Positions 1-13,352 are shown, counted from the first letter of the stretch. The stretch is 64,000 nucleotides of DNA from Lingula anatina (GCF_001039355.2 NW_019775613.1:414516-478515), one strand, 5' to 3'. Made by a program: numbers and translations. Notes: generated by a model not told the origin, from the sequence alone.

Positions 1-909
1 CTGCTGTCCCTGGTGGGCCACCGGTGCTTATTCCCTGTGGGCCTCCGGTTCCTGGGGGACCGCCTGTCCCTGGTGGTCCTCCTGTGCCTGGTGGCCCTCC
101 TGTTGATGGTGGTCCTCCTGTACCTGGGGGTCCTCCTGTCCCAGGTGGCCCGCCTGTCCCTGGTGGTCCTCCTGTCCCAGGTGGTCCACCAGTTCCAGGT
201 GGTCCTCCCGTTCCAGGTGGACCTCCCGTTCCTGGTGGCCCGGCTGTTGCTGGTGGTCCGCCTGTTGATGGAGGCCCGCCTGTACCTGGTGGACCTCCAG
301 TCCCAGGAGGTCCGCCTGTCCCCGGCGGTCCCCCTGTACCTGGAGGTCCTCCAGTTCCCGGTGGTCCTCCAGTTCCTGGTGGCCCTCCTGTCCCAGGCGG
401 TCCACCTGTTGATGGTGGTCCTCCTGTTCCTGGTGGACCACCTGTTCCTGGAGGCCCTCCTGTACCAGGTGGACCTCCTGTACCCGGTGGTCCACCTGTT
501 CCTGGTGGCCCTCCTGTACCGGGTGGTCCACCTGTTCCTGGTGGCCCTCCTGTACCGGGTGGTCCACCTGTTCCTGGTGGCCCTCCTGTGCTTGGCGGCC
601 CTCCTGTCCCTGGTGGCCCTCCTGTCCCTGGTGGCCCTCCTGTACCTGGTGGCCCCCCTGTGCCTGATGGCCCTCCTGTTCCTGGTGGCCCTCCTGTACC
701 AGGTGGTCCACCTGTTCCTGGTGGTCCTCCTGTAGCAGGTGGTCCTCCTGTTCCTGGCGGCCCTCCTGTTCCTGGCGGTCCCCCTGTTCCTGGTGGCCCT
801 CCTGTCCCTGGTGGCCCACCTGTTCCTTGTGGTCCACTTGTCCCTGGTGGTCCTCCAGTACCTTGTGGTCCTCCTGTACCTGGTGGTCCTCCTGTACCTG
901 CTCCTGTTC
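1..909. repeat. 18-bp coding minisatellite, about 50 units
   Basis: A nearly unbroken array of an 18-bp unit, on the plus strand ggn ggn ccn ccn gtn ccn. Variation sits mainly at every third base. That is synonymous both for plus Gly-Gly-Pro-Pro-Val-Pro and for minus Gly-Thr-Gly-Gly-Pro-Pro, so codon-position variation cannot decide the strand. Several frames are stop-free only because the unit contains no stop in them. The array runs off the left edge and is likely to vary in copy number. Confidence 0.9.
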
Positions 910-2450
910 CTGTTAGTGGCGAAATACAGTAATCAGTTTGTGACGCGCAATGGCTTGTACCTTACAAGATATGCTTCTAAATATTTCAACTTAATCACAC
1001 ATATCACAGAGATTATTTTTATGGACCGGAAAAACGTATTCGGAAATATAGGTTTTATTTTTCCTGTTGACCTAGCGCTTGGCATCGGCATGAAATTTTT
1101 GCTTGTTAACACACTATAAGGAAACATTCAGTATTCATGAATGCATTGTTCCTTATTTTACAGGCATTATTTAAAGAGTTCAAATACAGTGCAGTGTCGT
1201 ACACCTAGACTAAACCTTATAATTAAAAAAGTCGACGAAATGGCAAATTTCAAATTTTTAATGGACTACGTAGAAAAATTATGATAGCTAAAACTCAAAT
1301 TTTGCACGTACATGTAGATGCAATGTAATATTAAGGACTGATTTACAAAATTTCAATGTAAACTAGATTTTGAAGTAGAACGCTTCACATTTGGCGCAAA
1401 CCATAATATTAACGTCTTCAAGATCTCGGCAATAACCGGAGGTACGCCGTGACGCCATTCAAAAGTATTTGAGAAGCTGCCGGATGATTAGATTTTAATT
1501 ACGCATGTTGCGTCAGTCTAGACTGAGTACCAAATATTCATGAGAAGCCAGGGGTGGGAGTTATAGCGCATGCGTGACGGGATTGATAGAGAAAATATAC
1601 TCAAACAAAGCCTGTGCAATACCGTATTTTACTGACATATATTTAATGGGTGGATGTTGCATTTCAGGCCCGTAGCCAGCAATTCCAGAGAGAGGGTTCG
1701 TTTTCTGAAAAAGTGGACCTTTTACCATGAAAAAGTACATCGATCAAATTTTACCCAGAGTGGACCTTTTCCCAGCAAAAAGGGTGGATCTTTCGAACCC
1801 CCGAAGCCCCTCTGCCTACGGGCCTGTATTTACAGATCACTACCAAAATGTAATCACTTTTAAGTTTGCGGCCTATCCTGAAAAATTCACCACAAACCAC
1901 TTATTACTTACAGGAGTGATTGAGTGGACTGGGCCATACCACGACTTGTGTTTGAAACCTAGCCTAAGTGACTTATTTGCTTGAAATTGTTAAATTTTTT
2001 ATAGTCTTTCGTTAAGCCTGTTCTAGTAACATATACTGTAGCCCACAATAACGGCAGACATAAGTACGCTGAGTATATTGATAATCCTAGCATTTTGTCT
2101 CTTTTACAAATCAAATTGTTGGCTTTCTTCGTCCCAAATGTGCCCATGAAATGCAGCACATGTGCTGAGTTTACTTATTCCCCGATTTTAGTGTGCACCA
2201 AAAGGCTCACCAAATTGGTGCAAAAATAATCTTGCAACTGTCTTATATTCCATGGGTATATTTGGGACGAACAAAGTATGCAAAAGAGACAAAACATCAG
2301 AATTATCAACCTACTCAACATTGCTGCACTTTGGGAGTTGAACCCCCATGGATACATAGATACACACTGAAGATAGACAGTCTTCTTACCTTCACATACA
2401 TCTTGTACAAAAGTAATTACGAGAATTACTTTAAGGCAGAGTAGCTGCAT
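1..2450 (-). CDS. Secreted Gly-Thr-Gly-Gly-Pro-Pro repeat protein, 3' end outside window
   Basis: Two coding exons, join(2450..2390, 909..<1). Exon 1 (61 nt) encodes MQLLCLKVILVITFVQDVCE, a short positive/hydrophobic signal peptide, then one base of the next codon, followed by a strong donor (AAG|GTAAGAAG). The repeat exon begins after an acceptor ending CACTAACAG at 910 and needs exactly two bases to finish a codon, so the phases match (G|GA, Gly). The mature chain is about 50 hexapeptides Gly-Thr-Gly-Gly-Pro-Pro with Ser, Ala or Gln at some positions. The frame has no stop from 909 to base 1. Thr/Pro/Gly richness suits a mucin-like or structural extracellular (mucus, byssus, tube or shell-matrix) protein, which is inference. 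The same DNA is also open on the plus strand as Gly-Gly-Pro-Pro-Val-Pro; I prefer the minus strand because of the phase-matched signal exon and splice sites. Confidence 0.6.
1667..1829. repeat. Short TIR element, copy 1 (CAGGCCCGTAG ends)
   Basis: Starts CAGGCCCGTAG and ends CTACGGGCCTG, an 11-bp perfect terminal inverted repeat. The interior has two direct copies of a motif around 'gtggacctttt'. A second copy is at 8982-9135. No ORF of note, so it is likely a non-autonomous DNA transposon (MITE-like). It lies in the intron of the minus-strand repeat-protein gene. Confidence 0.6.
2060..2335. repeat. Fold-back element, long imperfect inverted repeat
   Basis: Left arm about 2065-2150 and right arm about 2246-2330 are reverse complements with some mismatches; both carry the 'ttttgtctctttt' and 'cgtcccaaat' segments in inverted order. 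The loop is about 95 bp. No coding sequence. It lies inside the intron of the minus-strand gene. Confidence 0.55.
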
Positions 2451-4365
2451 CCTGCTTTGTATCTGCTTCGAGCCTGCTTACGTTAAGAACATGGAGGTGT
2501 CTCCTTCAGCTGCAATTAAGCAAAATACCGCCGTATATTTGGGAAAAAACATTGCAAAACAAACCACCCATCATAGGCAAAATACAGCAGACCTCTGGTT
2601 GGATATAAACTTTTAAAAGGCATTGGAAACGGGCCTATTTAGCATAATTAAATCATCTCATAAAGTCTTTTTCATGCATATGAAACATCAGTTTTAGTCC
2701 GGATACACAGTTTATAAACGCCTTTTTAAACAAAAAAGCAATGTTTCTTGTTTACTGACGTGGAGCTTTGAGCTCAATGTAGAAATTTAAGTGAATTGAC
2801 ACCAGACGTATTTGAAATTCAAAATTCATGATATTAGATAGAATAAAGGCATACCAGTATATGATCATAGATATACTACGGTAAGAAAAAGTTTACCAAT
2901 TACTTTACCTTTTTTGCCAGAACGACTATTTGCCGTTTCCTCAACTTGGAGCAATAGCCACTCTTTGTCTATATGCTACCTGTTGTAGTCTGGCTGCTTC
3001 AATAAAAGCTGTTTATGCACTTATGAAAAGGGAATAAAATCAAACGAATATTCTCCCGTTGTCACCATACCCTTTGGCTATGTGTGGTACATTTCGCGCT
3101 GCTCGCCGTGGGCAAAACTGTAGGGGATCTGTATACTGGTAGTGTGGTCGGAAATTTGGTTTAACTTATAAACATGCCTTTTTATGTATTTCAGCTTGAT
3201 TGGTTTTCATTTTTATGTTGTTTTGTGCTGGAAAATTTAATACCGGTGAAAATTTTACCTTAGCGCCAGTTGTTTCATTTTCAGGCGTATGACACAAAAT
3301 CTGAAGCTATGCAAGCTCTTTTAACTACCATGTATGCAAAAGCGATTTTATGAGTCTACACCCCTCTGGGGCTCAGTCGAGGTACCTTCAGGCCATGGAA
3401 GTTGCTTGTGATAAAGCAAACCCGTTACTCCTTTAGCAATGTATTTCATGATTCCATTGTGTGCTAATGTGGAAATGAAAACCAACACGATATGCAGTGA
3501 AATACTGTAATTACTCAATCTTTTCAATGGGGGAAAATTGTGAATTTTACAGATACTGTAATTGTAAGTTATAATTTCTTAAAAAATTAAGTAATAGCAA
3601 CAAAATGAAAAAAAAAATGCTGCTTTACTGGTATATCTTTATTCTATGCAATTAGATTAAATGCACAAAAAATGCTATAGAAATATTGACCATTTAAAAG
3701 TCGAGTATATTACGGTAATTCAAATCTAGCCCATCCCACTAACATTAATTTGGTCCATTTACATTTTGAATCCACTGCGTTAAAAAATATTACAGTACTA
3801 ACATACAATATATAATTCTGCAATCCCCTCATTTTCCTTTTGTGTATTGTACACTAAAAGGTTAACCCATATTAATTTTACAGCTAGGTTCTAAAGGGTG
3901 GCACACGGTACATATGGCATTGTGTTATCATAAAATGGAAAAGGTTTGTCATGCAATATGAAACTTTGAAGGTAGCGTGTTTTGCTTGCTTATATTTTGA
4001 TTTATATACATCTGAAAGTACAGGAAAAGTTGATTGAGTTTAAAAACGCGCTATAAATGGAAAGATAAATTCCAGCAATATTTAAAGGTGGTGTATCAAG
4101 CCTTCAAAGGCTTCCCTTTTCAGCAGCGAAGCGCTTGCAGTATTATTTCCAAATGGATTGCGGGAACACTATAATAATACAATGAGCAGAATAAGCCCGA
4201 CACGGATAAGGTATTTAATTATGCATTTATGGAAGTGTCAAGCTTCCGAGGCTCAAGTGATAAAATGTTGTCTGTTTGTTGATTTTATGAGCCACTTATT
4301 TTTATTTACTTTCTTTTTTGTATTGTTTTATCCGTTGTAGTTTGCGTAGCTGATTTTCTTTGGGA

Positions 4366-4619
4366 GCGTTCAGATAAACCCATCTCACCAGCTGAATCTA
4401 TCCAACTCTACTGGAGACTCTCCTAAAGTGTGATAACTGTAATTATTTGGCTTAAATTTCTTACACGTCTCCTCTAGCTGCTAGATGGTAATTAACTAAT
4501 TAACTAGCTACTCAAGGAGGCGTGTCAAACAATTAAGCTGATAACACTGAATACACTCAGCGAAAATCCTCCTGCTGAGTTGGATCGATCCAGCTGGTAT
4601 GTTGTTTGAATCTGAACGC
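4366..4619. repeat. Fold-back MITE-like element, copy a
   Basis: Begins gcgttcagat and ends with its reverse complement (tctgaacgc). The arms share 'accagctg' and 'atc.atccaactc' segments in inverted orientation. The arm sequence (tggatcgatcc, cactcagc) relates it to the copies at 7625-8008, 20054-20315 and 59036-59218. No ORF. Confidence 0.55.
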
Positions 4620-7600
4620 GGCTTTTGTCTCCTTCTGTCTGCCTGTCAGATATTGAAATAAAAGAGAAGCATATCCCAAGTTAATTTATTTTTGTATAAA
4701 GAAAATGATGCTATAATAAAGCATAGTGTCTGTCAGTTTTATCTTTTTTTCCTGGGAAAAATTCATCCATTTTTAGATAGCCTGGGAATACAATTGGTTT
4801 GAGAGTCGCTGTGATTCACGCAGGCTTGAGAGCCGTTTTCGAACGTGGCAGATTGAATGCAGCAGACACAATTGTCACAACTAGCGCATTCCTCAGCAAA
4901 TCGTATTTTCATCCACCTTTTTTTTTTTTACTGTGATTGTCATCATGGCAGATCAGTTGCCCCATATGTTTACATTCGTCACATAGTACGAGGCAGCGCC
5001 GGGGACCAGTTTTTCAAGATGTATTTCGTTCAGGTTCACTCCCCACCCACGCTTCGATTTGCCCCCGTTTATTGCAGCGCTATAAGAGAGGCCTGTGAAT
5101 GAACGAAAGTCGTGATGGGGGCTTAGGTATGACGCTGTTCAAGGTCACAATTTATTTTATATCGCTGTCGCTGCAGTTAACGCAATGGTAGGCACCTGCT
5201 GAGAGAAGGACTTGACCTGGCTTTGTAAGTGTAGAGGGACGACTGGTCACACCAAAAGGAGAGGGCCCCGGGAAGAGCGCGCAACACCTAAAGTCGTCGG
5301 GTATCAAAGCACAGGTACGCTATTTTGCTAACAGTACAGCACTGATAGTATTTACTTTGTGACAATTCTTTTTAAATTAACCTCACTAGAATAGTCATTT
5401 GTCACATGTCATCAAGCTACACGACCCTATTATTTATTTCCTGGGGTCGCTGTGACACTCTCTCATTGTTATTGGTGTGCGGAGGAGTGCTGGACCTTCT
5501 GGTTAGAAAACAGGTTGCTTGACAACGATGTCACCGTCTCGTCATTGAGAAGAGACGCAGGTGTCGTTGCTTAACGAGTGATGGAATAACTGCCCATGTA
5601 CGACTACTTATAAGTTAATTGTCAACATTTACACAATGGTCTTTAAACACAATAACTCTGATGAAACGCTTTTTTAAAATTTAATTTACTGTGTTATTTA
5701 TCATAAATAGAAAAACCTGCTCGTTGCATATCTGGCTTCAGTGGCGACTTCGTGTATTCAAAGGTAAAGGGAAGTGAGGCAATTAAATGTGTAATATATA
5801 GAGGTTAAGATAATTAATGTGACTCAACTAGCACTAGCAGTTCTTCCACAGGTACATGTATTTAGCGCTGTCACCCACTCTTCCCACAGGTCAAACTGCG
5901 AATATTTTCTTTACTGTCAATTAACATTTTCTCTCCCCGGTAGCAGTGACATTTCACAAAGTGAGGAAGCAAAAACCCGCTTTCGAAACAAAGGCCGTTT
6001 GATACGCAATGTGTGCCCATGCAGCCGTTGGACAACACATCTTGTCGCCAGTAACCTACATTCTTTTGATATGACGTTAGTCACCGCAACGTTCAACTCC
6101 ACTTACACCTTACAAAGTGGGAGCCGCATTCAGTTGGCTGTAAATGTCGCGCCGAATAACAACACGGAAAACCAGTTTTACTCGAAACAATGTAAAGCGT
6201 ACCACGGTTTGTTTGTACGGGACTGAGTTGGGTGCACGCGGGCGAGTGGAGTGAGAGGAAACGCCTACTTCGAGGTAATGAGGCTTACCTTATTAAATAT
6301 CAAACATGTCATCGATCAAATGTAATAATAATTGAACCCCGTGCACTGTCATAAGACTCCTGGCTGCACCTTAATACACCTGCTTAAAGCCGAGCCTTGG
6401 TGCCGGTCTGAGAAATGAATGATAAGGTATCAAAGAGTAACTGAAGTCTTACGGAGTCTTGCGATAGCAGTCTACAACTTAATTTCCCAGGTCTAAGTCT
6501 TAATCACATCGCACAGGCTCGGGAGAGTGACATTTAATTAATAGTGCAGTTGTCAGGATGTGTTATGGTATGCGTTGAAGACCCATTCACTTGCTGCAGA
6601 CTACAGGCTATGCCGGTAGTAGTCTACATTTTATAATAGAAATAGTGTGGTTCAATCCAAGACCGGACTGTTTGCGTATAGATCACGGGATTTATTGCAT
6701 AACTTCATACTGAGACCTGTCTTTAACTTGGAAAAACATTATGACTGCTAATCGGGTCTAGACTGGGAACAACAGATATAAAGGTGATTTTATGCGTGAG
6801 CGCGAGCGCATACAGGTACATGAACGTTTGTACGTAGCTATGCTTTGTATCTTAATTCAGATGGGCAAAGACATAATAGCTTATTGAATTGAGGATTTTG
6901 AGTATATATTACGTTGGTGAGCACCGCTAATATACTGTAGTAAAGTATGTAAATAAATGAATGTCATGATCGCATGAATGGAAGCATGGGAACTTGTCAA
7001 GGGGTGAGATAGGGTTTACAATGTGTGAAGGTGCACTTTAAAATAAGAAGAAGTAGAATCAGATGATCAACTCTGAACCCCATGGTGGTGTTGCTTTAGA
7101 GTAAAACCAGCTATAGTGATATCTTTAAATGACCATTTTGGAAGGTGGTGACCCGGATATTAATTGTGCACTCATATGACAGCAGAACGCACAGTATAAG
7201 ACATACAGGCGTATCTGAGCAAGGTTTTAACGACGGTTACTCTCTAGAAGGTTATCAATCAGAAGAGGGCAGGATATTTTATGATTTGACATTCATGGGG
7301 ACAGACAGAGACGAGCACTTAGCACAGCTGGTTATAATATTCAAGTCACTGTGTAAGTTCCTTACGTGCATTCGGTCCCAACCACCTGGTGACACAATTA
7401 TGCTTAACTCCGGCTTCCTATAGTTATGCAGGGTCAGTACACAAACCAGGGTCAAATTCTGTGAAAATTACTTTTTCTTGGTCTTGAACAATATTAATAG
7501 GACCGTCAATCATGCATTATTTGCATGAAAGTCGTAAAAGTGGAGGCACCTATTTGACGCTATGCATACATGACTTAAAACCCCTTAATGGTAGCTCCAT

Positions 7601-7624
7601 GCTCACAGGTACATAGAGATGAAC

Positions 7625-8008
7625 TTAAGTTCCATTCCCAATGGAAACTACCGTTCCACATGGATCGATCCGACTCTGCAGGGACTCTAGGTGAATGCAA
7701 TCAGATTAACAGGTTAACACGCCTCATCTTGTTTCCAACGTACTTGTTTATATTTAATGTACGCAGTCGGTCAAATCCTATTTATAATCTACTGTACATG
7801 TGTAACACTGTATCGCCTAGACAGTAATAGGAAATACACTAACTAACTACATGTACTCGTATAACCACCAGCTTTTTTTGGATTCTACTCAACTCCAGGA
7901 GGAGGCATGCTAATCTATTATAAATAACCTAATTGCATTCAGCCAGAGTCCCCGCTGAAATGAATCACTCTACACAGAACAATAGTTTCATTGGGAACGA
8001 GGTCTTTG
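7625..8008. repeat. Fold-back MITE-like element, copy b
   Basis: The left arm runs through cattcccaatgg, atggatcgatcc and gaatgcaatcagatt. The right arm carries attgcattcagc, gagtccccgc and cattgggaacg, the reverse complement. The arms are about 100 bp around an AT-rich centre of roughly 180 bp. Confidence 0.6.
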
Positions 8009-8981
8009 TCTCAGTAAATCGTGTACGTCTAATATCTACATCCGGCAGTAGCTCTTCGTCCCCGTATGTTTATCCCTGTATTAGGTTTTATTATTGTGTT
8101 CCTTTTTTTGGGGATGCTTTGATATGTACCCAGAAAACCTTTTTTGTGTGTGTGAACACGGCTGATAATGCCTTAACCCGACTTTACTTTACTTCACAGA
8201 GATATAATGTATTTCATATACATTTGCCCGCATTCCTCAATAGCATCACTGCAGAATATATATATTTTATATGACCTGCATATAACATTACAGGTTTTTC
8301 TTCCTGACAGCGTCATGCAAGATTAACACTGTGACAATATGGAGTGTGTCCTGTTTTATTTTCAATTAGTGAAACATCAGCTGGTTTTTTCCTTTAATAC
8401 AAGGGCCACATTTTATTATAAAAATATATTTTCCAATGATATTGTAACTAAGAGACCTACTCTGATTAAATGACAATGGTTTATATTGATACTCGTATAA
8501 TAAGAAATACAATATATGGATTTTTCATATATGTATTTCCTTCTTAATATTGTTCGATTTTGGTAAAAAAAAAACATCGTAACAATTGAAGTATGGATGT
8601 GTTTTCAGTGTTTTATTCGAATATGGCATATTGTAAATATCATTGTGGTGTATCGGTAGTAATACATCTGGCCCCAAACGCAGTTGTCACTGCATGTAAC
8701 AATGCATGTTAATGTATTTGATAACCGCCTCACTCAATCAGTTGTCAAACTGAAAACCTACTGACATGCTTCATATGAATCAAAGAACCGAGAGAAAGAC
8801 CTCGTCAATGGATATGTTTTGTCCAATTTTTGCTTGCGAGGTCAATCAGGGTTAATTTAATCATTTCTGATTCGAGTGTATTTTTTCCCTGTAGCATTGA
8901 GTTGGGGAAACGACTCACATGAGTTCGAGGTGACCGCATCTACACGTATCTGTGTGTGTGTGTTCTTTTACATTTCAAACC

Positions 8982-9135
8982 AGGCCCGTAGCTAGCTTTT
9001 GCAGAAGTGGGTTCTTTTACTGAAAAAGTGGACCTTTTTTCATGAAACCTTAGTTTACGTAGATCAAATTTACCCAGAGTGGACCTTTTTCCAACAAAAA
9101 GGGGGGTCCTTTCGAACCCCCTGGCTACGGGACTA
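8982..9135. repeat. Short TIR element, copy 2
   Basis: Second copy of the element at 1667-1829, same orientation. Starts caggcccgtagc and keeps the 'ctgaaaaagtggacctttt' and 'acccagagtggaccttttt' blocks. It ends ggctacggga, so the right terminus has decayed by a few bases. Confidence 0.6.
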
Positions 9136-9850
9136 CAGACGCACTTGCTACATGTATACGGGTACTAGTTGTCGTTTTGGATGCTTAATTTACTGTCCTT
9201 CATAGTGCTTTATCTTGTGTACACAAAAATAAAACGTATTCACTCTGGTATTGTTCCTTTTACATAGTCGGCGATAGAGGGGCTATTAATCAGCAGTGGC
9301 TATTCTTTTCTGAATCGAGGTCTGTGAATTGGTTTGTTTATACGTAAGAGAAAGATTGCTCAAGCTTTACAGGTGAATTAAATGAAGGCGGGGTTCTAAA
9401 ATGCCCAATTAAATGTCCGGTACTTTATTTCACTAAAAACTTAATAGTGCATCATAAATTATTGGCCTACACATTACAGTGAGGTTAAAGAAGCACAACA
9501 CTTCTCATGTATGGCCGGATTTGTAATGCAAATGGCCATTTAACCTTTCTGCAAGGCGAGAGGTGGTGATCTCAAATTAATTTTAGATGTCACCCGAAAC
9601 ATTGAAACATTTTTGTAATGGGCAACATCATTCTACCGTATGCAAGCACCAGACAAAATGCGTTAGGCACCTTCAACTGTACAATGTGAAAAGTTGATGT
9701 ATTCCCGTTAGCTATTTTATGGGTGTAAATATGTATCTAGCCAGCCCTAGAAAAACTGAACCATTGTCCACTATTACTTGTGAAGTAACTGTAAAAAAAG
9801 CATCACGTCAAAAACACTTAAGTACAGAATTCCACCGATTTTAATACTCA

Positions 9851-9855
<5 letters not shown>

Positions 9856-9904
<49 letters not shown>

Positions 9905-9923
9905 AAGGGAGAGAGAGAGAGAG
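9856..9923. repeat. (GA)n microsatellite
   Basis: About 68 bp of GA dinucleotides with two short interruptions. A CA-rich run follows at about 10502-10536. Confidence 0.9.
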
Positions 9924-12342
9924 GCTAAGTCATGTTATTTGCCATTCCTATAGCATTCCCAATAACCTGGGGTACATGTGCTTCTGAGGCCTCCAGGGAA
10001 GTTGTGTTCGATTTGTATGCCAGAACTAGATGTATATGTTTGGGGGTTTGCCAGTACTTTAATTATATGCACTTACATGAACCAAGCATCACTGTCATGT
10101 CTGTATCAGGGTGCACTGTCCTTTCTTTTGTCTTTCACGTTAAAAGGTTCACGACAAGATAATCACCTCATCTGTTTTTAGAACGATTAAGAAACTAATA
10201 TACTTAAAAATATTTTTTGCCAAAAAACAAACTTGCTCTTGCTTTTATATCAAATCAAAAGGTTTTATGGTATTATATACTCTAAGGGCGTGTTTTGCAT
10301 AGCAATTGGGATTACTTATTTAATCTGGATAATACAGCTTAGGTGTCATTTCTTGGTATATTTATAACAACGTTGGTGGCCTTTGTCTGCAATAATGACT
10401 CACTGAAGGAAATGGAATACAGCATAGGTTTTGGGTCTCCGGTCACCTGGCATCTATGTTAAAAAAGACAACCTCCACAAGCACACAAGCGCGGGCACTC
10501 GCACGCACGCAAACACGCACACACACACACACACACTGCTGGCCTCCATCCAAAATAATAATAATAACAATTATCAGCCACCGAGGGCCGGAGCTTCGCA
10601 GACTTTCAAATATGTCAGGTGATAATCAGCGCGCCTAGCTCAGGGTAGAGATGAGACATCGAATGCCAATATGAAGGAAATGCACACATGTGACAATATC
10701 ATACAAGCTGTCACTATATGCTATGATAGGTGTTATAGAACGCCGCGTGAACTATCTTGTTTCACCTAGGCATTGTTATCACATGGCGTTTTTTTATTCG
10801 GGAGGAGGATGCAAATTCCTTTGATCCATTTTGAGGCCATATTTTGGTCTGGTTTAGTTTCTTTCACTGGTCATCTATAGGTGATCTCTAGTTTAATTCT
10901 GTTCCATTCTAAGACCCGTTAAAACATCTTAGTTTTTGCAATAATTAATACTGGAACAATTCGCTCGGATACGCACATAGACTGTATTTATTCGATGTTA
11001 GATGGCGAAATTCAAATCCCAAGCTGACATTTTTTTCACGTCTACCGGTATTCGTCCTACCAAAAGACACAAGGACGGGGGCGTTCACTGATGATAAACA
11101 CCCAAATACCGAAGTCACTGTAATGTTACCCTTCCGTGTTTCCGTAGTAGTTGTGCAACATGACATGAATATAAATCGAGCAATCATTACAATTTAAGTC
11201 AAGCTTATCTTTCGTAAAGCCGACCTTAAATGAACCCTGCTTGAAAATAAGATGACGGGGTTGGGATGTATAGGCCTATAAAGCCCGTATCCCTCGCACC
11301 GATGTCATTTTACGCCTCCTACGCATGTCCGAATTATAAACCAGTTGCTCTTATCAAATGTCTTTCAAATATTGATTGATAAACTGCGATTCGTCCTACG
11401 ACAAAACGGTGCGTGGGTTAATTGGTAAATGTTTCGCAGTAAAGCAAACTTTTCTGATAGATTTAACGGACAGTAAAAAAAGTTGAAAAATAAGACGTCC
11501 CGCACGAATTCAAAGTTATTGTTGTAAAGGAGTAGCGTTGTACGAAGTAATAATATATGTACCAGTAGTAGTAGGAGGAATTAATTTTATGTTGAAAAAC
11601 AATTAGTGTGGTTTAAAGAGAGAAAAATAGAGATTCTACATGTAATAAGAGTGTCAAATTCTCACACTTGCAAGTCTTTTATCATTTCAATGTGTTAAGT
11701 TTTGTGGAAAATTCTAAACACCAGCATATAGGAAAGCTCGTGGAAATATATTTATATATACCATGTATACCAGTACTTAACCTTGTTTAAATCAGACTCG
11801 GCAATATTTCCCTGTGCAGTTCAATGTGTCATTTACTATATTATAAGTAGCGGAGGTTTTTCTAAAGGTGTTGGAAGGTGAGGGTGTTAGCTTTCCTCCT
11901 CTGACATCTTTTCTGAAATGACACCTATATTCAGCATGCTTCGGTGAGCTACTCGTATAAAGTCTGTTTACGTATCAAGCTCGATCTTTCAATTATGCCA
12001 TTTATGGCGTAAGGTTATAAAAAAGACATGAAAACGCATAATAAATCATCATCATTTCTGTCAAAAGTAAAGTATCATTTTTAAAAACATGTCTTGAATA
12101 AAACCGAAATACCGCGCTAATATTAAGTGTCTTTAACCTGGTGTGTCTCGTGGAAGAGATAAGAGCGTTCTTAAAAAGCATAAATCAAAACCTGACAACC
12201 TCGAAAACAACTCAATCTTGTTTAAAACCACAATTATATTATTTCAGTGTAAATAATTTAAAAAAAAAACTATTGCAAAATTGCATACTTATGTAAAGAA
12301 TATATTAAAATACCCTGAAACTAGGACCCCAGTGCCCTGCAG

Positions 12343-12507
12343 AGCAAGCAAATCCATAATAACAGAAAAATCATGGTCACGACTGTATGCAAAGGAAACG
12401 ACATGAGTGACACCTTTCGTAAACTTCTCAAACGAACGCGACAGCCTAATACATCTCTATCAGCAACTTTACAAAAAGACCAGCCAACAACAAACTCGGC
12501 ACCTGTA
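12343..12507. other. Possible isolated exon, strand uncertain
   Basis: On the plus strand an open phase-0 segment lies between an acceptor-like site (ccctgcag) and a consensus donor (CCT|GTAAGT) and encodes 55 residues rich in Lys, Thr and Asn. On the minus strand the same sites read as an acceptor with a good pyrimidine tract (ttacag at 12508) and another open segment. Neither product is recognised, and no neighbouring exon can be linked to it. It could be chance. Confidence 0.2.
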
Positions 12508-13215
12508 AGTGGTGTTATGGAGATAAAAAAATCTGTATCAGCGATAAATTTCCACAGTAGTGAGTAATGTTTTCTTAATCGAAAACATAGACTTTGACTC
12601 AACTGCGTGATGCACTATTAATCAAATTAAGAAAATGGATAAGTGAAAGTGGCCTACGCAATGTTTTATAGCTTTAACTTGTGACTGAACACTTTTTGAT
12701 TTAGAGTGTGTTAAATCTCCTTTCACCTCTTTGCATTATATGTCTTATATCAACCAAAAATGTTCATATCGTCCTGTCATTATTTAATGAATATTAAATT
12801 ATGCAGAAGTTTCGTTCTGTACATTTTCTGTTAGAAAATCGTGTCTCTCGGAAAGGCGTGTTTGAATCGGTTTGGTATCTTTTGTTAATTATATAAACAC
12901 ACGAGAATCTTTTAAACAGTTCACAAAAAGGTAAGAAAATATGGTGCGGTGTTATTAATGCGATTTATATCGAACGGTCCCTGTGAACCAGCTGTTCCCT
13001 TGTAGGTAGGCGTGATAATGGAGATAAAAAGATGTGTAAGAGAGAGAGAGAGAGATTCATTAGTTGCTGCTTAATTTAATCAAGTAAATGAGTGAATGTT
13101 TTTGGCCATCCGGTAGAATTTGAATCAGGAATATGTATCAATCGAATTTTGAAACTTACGTGGTGAAATTCAACGATTAACCTACGTTGCGGTCTCACCC
13201 TGAGGCCTTTAACAT

Positions 13216-13352
13216 GGTAAGGAGCTGGATGTCACCTTGTTTAGTGTCATACGGGTACTGTACGGAAAAGTTTAATCTCTCCAACACCGGGGACTGGGCG
13301 CTGGTGACCTTATGACACTAAATAAGGTGACCGGTCCATCCAGGTCATTACC
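13216..13352. repeat. Short hairpin element
   Basis: Left arm (ggtaaggagctggatgtcac through ttagtgtcat) is the imperfect inverse of the right arm (atgacactaaataaggtgac through ggtcattacc). Arms are about 36-42 bp with a loop of about 60 bp. It looks like another non-autonomous fold-back element. Confidence 0.55.

Noticed and set aside
13-932. Plus-strand collagen- or elastin-like ORFs (Gly-Gly-Pro-Pro-Val-Pro)
   Set aside because: Open only because the 18-bp unit lacks stops. The minus frame has a matching signal-peptide exon and splice phase, while the plus frame has no start, splice or clear poly-A support in the window.
5819-6226. 135-residue plus-strand ORF
   Set aside because: No domain, signal peptide, splice signals or neighbour exons; composition looks random.
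7145-7423. 92-residue plus-strand ORF
   Set aside because: No recognisable domain and no linked exons; of a length expected by chance over this much DNA.
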